From Phytoactinopolyspora endophytica (GTDB lineage Bacteria; Actinomycetota; Actinomycetes; Jiangellales; Jiangellaceae): 9,810 nucleotides of DNA. The notes below the pieces were generated by a model that was not told the origin of the DNA, ran no database searches, and worked only from the letters and a program-made list of their open reading frames with translations. The stretch spans positions 25,985-35,794 of the forward strand of contig NZ_ML142872.1 in the NCBI RefSeq assembly GCF_004138495.1. The letters run 5' to 3'. The position numbers were made by a program, and so were the translations under genes. Shown in pieces: positions 6,523-9,810 of the stretch; the stretch's first letter is position 1, and each line of letters starts with the position of its first letter.

Positions 6523-7820
6523 TGTCGCATTCTCTCTCCACTCGGGTAGGGAAGGTGGGCACGGACCGCGAATCCGCCGCCGGGGACCGGACCAGCTTGC
6601 AGCCGCCCGCCGTACAGGGTGGCACGCTCGGTCATGCCGGGTATCCCGTGGCCGGAGCCGGCGGCCTCGTCACGGAGCGCGCTGTCCGCCGCGGCTCCGC
6701 GCCCGTCGTCGGTCACCGCGATCATCAACCCGGCCGGAGTCCATTCCAGGCGCACGTCTGCGCCGGCGTCCGGACCGGCATGCTTCAGCACGTTGGTCAG
6801 TGCCTCCTGCACGATCCGGTAGGCGGCGAGCTGGACGCCTGATGACAGCACACGCGGCGGGCCGGTTGTGGTGAGCCCGACGTGGAGGCCGCTGTCCTGG
6901 ACGCTGGCGATCAGTTCGTCGAGATCCGCGAGACCGGGCGTCGGTGCCCGGGATGCGTCGTCGTCGGTACGTAGCACACCCAGCAGGCGCCGCATGTCAG
7001 TCAGCGCGGCGCGGCCGGTTTGGGAGATCGTCTCGCAGGCCCGTACGGCGGCCTTGGAGTCATCGTCGCCCGCATACCTGCCGCCGTCCGCCTGCGCGAT
7101 CACGATGGAGAGAGAATGCGCGACCACGTCGTGCATCTCCCTGGCGATCCGCGCCCGCTCGTCGGCTGCGGCCAACCGGGCCTCCTGCTCGCGTTCCACC
7201 TCGAGCCTGCGTGCGCGTTCCCGCAGGGCCTCGAGCTGCTGGCGGCGGACGCGCTGCAGGTCGCCTAGCGCCCACGCGGCCAGCACCAGCGCGGTGATGC
7301 CGACCGTCACCATGGCGATGTCGTCGACATAGACGAAGTAGCGGGCGCCGGCCATCAGCGCGCCGGCGAGCCCGAGTGCCAGCCCGCCGCGGCTCGCCCA
7401 GCGCGGCGCGTACGCGGCCAGCCCGTGCAACGCCACCAGCACGCCGACCTGCCCTCCCAGGAGCGGGGCGCCCAGGATTACCTGCACGATCGAGGTGGCC
7501 GCGACCAGCCCGCCGCTCCAGACTGGCCGGACCCTGCGCAGCGCAAGCGGCAACGTGAGGCCGGCCGCGATGAGAGGGGTGCCGACGGTGGTAAGCAGAT
7601 TGTTCAGTCCACGGGACACCGCCCACAGCGCATCCGGGCTGTCCGGCCCGGCGTACGGGTCGGCGAAGACCGGCCAACCGGCCAGGCCGACCACGAAGAA
7701 CAGGAACAGCGCGAACAACGAGTCGACGACCAGCGGGTGGTCCCGCAGCCACAGGTAGATCCGGTCACGTCGCCGCACAGCGTCCGACCTTACGCCGCGG
7801 GACGTGACGTCGTCTGGCAT
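6519..7820 (-). CDS. sensor histidine kinase (NarL-associated, HisKA_3 type)
   Basis: Membrane sensor kinase, 433 residues from ATG 7820. The N-terminal half holds about six hydrophobic segments between residues 30 and 186 with only short loops, so sensing is probably within or at the membrane. A charged linker (190-218) leads to the dimerisation/phosphotransfer helix ERARIAREMHDVVAHSLS with phospho-acceptor His230. The ATPase domain has the N box YRIVQEALTNVLKHA, G1 VTDDGRG and G2 GSGHGIPGM, all intact. The regulator follows with a 4-nt overlap. The ATG at 7820 has no good ribosome binding site; a GTG 14 codons inside, after AAGG, is a reasonable alternative start. The upstream region has a nested inverted repeat. 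Signal unknown; cell-envelope or drug stress is usual when such pairs sit beside MacB-like transporters. Confidence 0.93.
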   Translation of the reverse strand: MPDDVTSRGVRSDAVRRRDRIYLWLRDHPLVVDSLFALFLFFVVGLAGWPVFADPYAGPDSPDALWAVSRGLNNLLTTVGTPLIAAGLTLPLALRRVRPVWSGGLVAATSIVQVILGAPLLGGQVGVLVALHGLAAYAPRWASRGGLALGLAGALMAGARYFVYVDDIAMVTVGITALVLAAWALGDLQRVRRQQLEALRERARRLEVEREQEARLAAADERARIAREMHDVVAHSLSIVIAQADGGRYAGDDDSKAAVRACETISQTGRAALTDMRRLLGVLRTDDDASRAPTPGLADLDELIASVQDSGLHVGLTTTGPPRVLSSGVQLAAYRIVQEALTNVLKHAGPDAGADVRLEWTPAGLMIAVTDDGRGAAADSALRDEAAGSGHGIPGMTERATLYGGRLQAGPVPGGGFAVRAHLPYPSGERMRQ

Positions 7821-7835
7821 CCGCCGTCATGGCAA

Positions 7836-7875
7836 CCAAGCTTCTGCCGCGCAGAGCGACTCTGCGTCAGCTTGG
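7836..7875. promoter_or_regulatory. nested inverted repeat in the leader of the kinase gene
   Basis: Inner arms CGCAGAG (7850-7856) and CTCTGCG (7860-7866) are exact complements around CGA. Outer arms CCAAGCT (7836-7842) and AGCTTGG (7869-7875) are also exact complements. Seven unpaired bases on one side and two on the other separate the two stems. It starts 16 nt upstream of the kinase ATG, so it would be in that gene's untranslated leader or overlap its promoter. Either an RNA structure affecting translation or a DNA operator is possible; the sequence does not decide. Confidence 0.45.
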
Positions 7876-7930
7876 AGGCTGATCCGGCGACGGCCGCGTA
7901 CGCCCGCAGGCGGACGGACAGACCACCCTG

Positions 7931-7942
7931 AGCGTCGACGCT
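7931..7942. promoter_or_regulatory. 12-bp perfect palindrome in the divergent region, possible regulator site
   Basis: AGCGTCGACGCT equals its own reverse complement and lies about midway between the kinase gene and the MacB-like ATPase gene. Part of it recurs as AGCGTCG at 7963-7969. NarL-type regulators bind as dimers to imperfect dyads, so this is a candidate site for the adjacent regulator. Chance occurrence in GC-rich DNA is a real alternative. Confidence 0.3.
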
Positions 7943-7975
7943 TCCCAGTGCCGCTGCGCCCTAGCGTCGTCAACT

Positions 7976-7988
7976 GACATCACATGTC
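7976..7988. promoter_or_regulatory. short dyad GACAT-CAC-ATGTC upstream of the MacB-like operon
   Basis: Two exact 5-nt half-sites around 3 nt, centred about 54 nt before the ATG at 8036 and in the least GC-rich part of this intergenic region. It could overlap the promoter of the transporter genes, but I could not identify convincing -35 and -10 boxes. Confidence 0.25.
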
Positions 7989-8026
7989 CGGTGCGCCGAT
8001 CCCGGCGCGCCGGTATGACGAGCAAT

Positions 8027-8031
8027 GGAGG
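8027..8031 (+). promoter_or_regulatory. ribosome binding site that decides the ATPase start at 8036
   Basis: GGAGG lies 4 nt before the ATG at 8036. In-frame GTG 7991 and ATG 8015 have no such site, and the residues they would add (MRRSRRAG and following) do not belong to the family. Confidence 0.6.
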
Positions 8032-8035
8032 ATCA

Positions 8036-8839
8036 ATGTCCATATCGGCGACGTCCGGCTCCGCCGTACGCGACGAAGCCGTGCGCGGCCGGCAGCACGC
8101 CGTCACCGCCGCGGGGTTGACGAAGGTCTACGGCGACGGTGACACCGCGGTCCGCGCGCTGCACGAGGTCGATGTCGCCTTCGGAGCCGGCGTGTTCAGC
8201 GCCATCATGGGCCCGTCCGGCTCCGGCAAGTCCACCCTCATGCACTGCCTGGCAGGTTTGGACACCATCACCTCCGGCCGGGTCTGGCTCGGCGCCACCG
8301 AGCTGACCGGTCTCAGTGACCATGCCCTCACGCTGATGCGACGGGAGAGGGTCGGGTTCGTCTTCCAGTCCTTCAACCTGCTCCCCATGCTGACCGCGCG
8401 GCAGAACATCGAGCTACCGCTCGAGCTGGCCGGGCAGCGGGTCGACCGGCGATGGCTGGACGAACTGACCGGCACTCTCGGCATCGACGACCGGCTGGCC
8501 CACCGCCCTGCGGAGATGTCGGGCGGTCAGCAGCAGCGAGTGGCGATCGCCCGTGCCCTCATCACCCGGCCGGATGTGGTCTTCGCCGACGAACCCACCG
8601 GGAACCTGGACTCCCGTGCGGGCGCGCAGGTGCTGGACTTTCTGCGGCGCAGCGCCCGCGAGCTGAACCAGACCATCGTGATGGTCACTCACGACCCGGT
8701 CGCCGCCTCGTATGCGGAACGGGTCGTCTTGCTCGCTGACGGCCGGCTGGCCGGCGACCTCGCCGACCCGACCGCGGAGCGGGTGGTGGCGGCTCTCGAC
8801 CAGCTCAGAGGTCACAGCGACGACGGGGCGGAGCTGTAA
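8036..8839 (+). CDS. ABC transporter ATP-binding protein, MacB/LolD type
   Basis: ATPase subunit of a type VII (MacB/LolCDE-like, mechanotransmission) ABC system, 267 residues. Visible motifs: aromatic A-loop VYGDGD at 31-36; Walker A GPSGSGKST at 59-67; Q-loop in VGFVFQSFNLLP (characteristic of the LolD/MacB group); signature MSGGQQQRVAIARAL; Walker B VVFADEP then TGNLDS, again diagnostic of the group; and switch histidine in VTHDP. A 25-residue non-conserved tail precedes the fold. The stop codon overlaps the next start (TAATG), so the permease is translationally coupled. It is divergent from the kinase/regulator pair, the usual arrangement when such a pair controls the exporter. Substrates of relatives include antibiotics, peptides and lipoproteins; which applies here is unknown. 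Confidence 0.94.
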   Translation: MSISATSGSAVRDEAVRGRQHAVTAAGLTKVYGDGDTAVRALHEVDVAFGAGVFSAIMGPSGSGKSTLMHCLAGLDTITSGRVWLGATELTGLSDHALTLMRRERVGFVFQSFNLLPMLTARQNIELPLELAGQRVDRRWLDELTGTLGIDDRLAHRPAEMSGGQQQRVAIARALITRPDVVFADEPTGNLDSRAGAQVLDFLRRSARELNQTIVMVTHDPVAASYAERVVLLADGRLAGDLADPTAERVVAALDQLRGHSDDGAEL

Positions 8840-9810
8840 TGCTGCGGGCGACTCTCAGACAGATGCGGGCGTACGCCGGCCGCCTGGTGGCAGCCGGTGT
8901 CGCGATCGTGATCGCCACCGCGTTCGTGACCGCCACGCTACTGAGCGCCGGCATGATCGAACGGACTGTGCACAACGCGGTGCTGACCGGGTATGCCGGC
9001 GCGGACGTCGTCGTCAGCGGCTGGGACATCTCGCCCGAGGCTCTCGAGCAGGTGCGAGAGGTCCCTGGGGTGGCGGGAGCGGACGGCCGGCTGATGGCCG
9101 CGGTGACGCTGCGCAGCAGCGGGCATACGGACTATCAGTCCGCCTCGCCCGTTCCGGAGACCCCTGAGCTGCGGATGGAGCTGTTACACGGAGGCTACCC
9201 GGACGGCCCCGGCGAGGTGGTGGTGGCCGAGCCGGTGGCCGAGCGTCTTGACCTGGACGTCGGCTCACACACCGAGATCGGGTACGAGGCGTGGACGACG
9301 GATGAGACATGGTCCCAAGAGACCGGGACGGTCACGGTGTCCGGCATATTCGCGGATCCCGGCGCCGCATTCGACTCGGACATCCCGGGCGTGCTGGGGG
9401 CCCGCGCGGATGTGCAGGAATGGTGGGGCCTGGCCGAGGACGCCGATCCGGCATACCAGCAGTTGCTGGTCGCGGCCGAGCCGGGAACGTCGCCGGAGCA
9501 GGTGCGGGACGGCGTGCGGCCGCTGCTGGAACAGACAGGCACGTCGGTGCTCACAGCGGACGAGTACGCGGCGGAGGTGACGGCCAAGTTCACCGCCGGC
9601 ACATATCTGCTGAGCGCGATACTCGCCGGTTTCGGTGCGGTTGCGCTGTTCGCTGCGGGCATGGTCATCTCGAACACGTTCGCCGTCCTGGTGGCGCAGC
9701 GCACCCGTCAGCTGGCGCTGCTGCGCTGCGTGGGTGCGACACGCCGACAGGTGCGGCGCGGTGTGCTGGCGGAAGCCACCATGACCGGTGCGGTGGCGTC
9801 ACTGGTCGGG
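8839..9810 (+). CDS. FtsX/MacB-like ABC permease, N-terminal part
   Basis: Membrane subunit of the preceding ATPase; 324 codons are visible before the right edge, with no stop. ATG 8839 shares its A with the ATPase TAA, and GGAG lies 5 nt upstream. Helix 1 spans about residues 16-38, followed by an extracytoplasmic domain of about 210 residues (MacB_PCD-like, including GGYPDGPGEVVVAEPVAERL), then helix 2 at about 254-286. QRTRQLALLRCVGATRRQV, starting at 287, is the conserved FtsX cytoplasmic segment that docks on the ATPase. A third helix begins near residue 312. Actinomycete relatives are often about 800-850 residues with a duplicated FtsX domain; whether this one is cannot be seen. Confidence 0.92.
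   Translation, partial: MLRATLRQMRAYAGRLVAAGVAIVIATAFVTATLLSAGMIERTVHNAVLTGYAGADVVVSGWDISPEALEQVREVPGVAGADGRLMAAVTLRSSGHTDYQSASPVPETPELRMELLHGGYPDGPGEVVVAEPVAERLDLDVGSHTEIGYEAWTTDETWSQETGTVTVSGIFADPGAAFDSDIPGVLGARADVQEWWGLAEDADPAYQQLLVAAEPGTSPEQVRDGVRPLLEQTGTSVLTADEYAAEVTAKFTAGTYLLSAILAGFGAVALFAAGMVISNTFAVLVAQRTRQLALLRCVGATRRQVRRGVLAEATMTGAVASLVG

Noticed and set aside
5869..6549. 226-residue plus-strand frame opposite the response regulator, and a 220-residue frame at 5147-5809 inside the permease
   Set aside because: Shadow frames of genes with complete catalytic or membrane signatures; no motifs and atypical composition.
7945..7973. Possible kinase promoter with TTGACG (minus strand, 7973-7968)
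   Set aside because: No acceptable -10 box at 16-19 nt spacing; the sequences found there are CACTGG or ACTGGG, so it was not listed as a promoter.
1..9810. Mobile element, CRISPR, tRNA/rRNA or toxin-antitoxin content
   Set aside because: No transposase or integrase motif, no regularly spaced repeats, no RNA gene signature and no small gene pair was seen; intergenic regions are all shorter than 220 nt.

Overview
The window is GC-rich, densely coded DNA with GTG as well as ATG starts and GGAGG-type ribosome binding sites. It reads as the chromosome of an actinomycete in the broad Streptomyces/Micromonospora/Jiangella sense; the genus cannot be fixed from this sequence. I see no rRNA, tRNA, CRISPR array, insertion sequence or phage gene. 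The content is export and regulation: three different exporters, a large signalling ATPase, a two-component system and a flavin reductase.

Layout. (1) 1-950, minus: N-terminal two thirds of a QacA/LfrA-like 14-helix MFS drug exporter that runs off the left edge. It has a promoter of MerR/SoxR type (19-nt spacer filled by a dyad) at 1005-1035. (2) 1082-3154, minus: a 690-residue STAND/AAA-type ATPase regulator with a C-terminal conserved module in place of a LuxR helix-turn-helix. (3) 3155-3273: divergent control region containing a perfect 16-bp palindrome. (4) 3274-5732, plus: a probable operon of NAD(P)H-dependent FMN reductase, DrrA-like ABC ATPase and DrrB-like ABC-2 permease. (5) 5738-5785: a 17-bp perfect hairpin that probably terminates transcription from both sides. 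(6) 5776-7820, minus: NarL-type response regulator and its histidine kinase, overlapping by 4 nt. (7) 7821-8035: second divergent control region, with a nested inverted repeat and short dyads. (8) 8036-9810, plus: MacB/LolD-type ABC ATPase and an FtsX-like permease truncated by the right edge.

How it fits together (inference). The kinase/regulator pair is placed to control the divergent MacB-like exporter and perhaps itself. The ATPase regulator is placed to control the divergent reductase-DrrAB operon. The MFS pump appears to be run separately by a MerR-family activator that is not encoded here. A common theme of xenobiotic or redox-active compound defence is plausible. No biosynthetic gene is visible, so a link to antibiotic production is not shown. 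Each family is known; the less ordinary points are the MerR-type promoter on the MFS gene, the regulator's unusual C-terminus, the structured leader of the kinase gene, and the terminator built into the end of the response-regulator gene.
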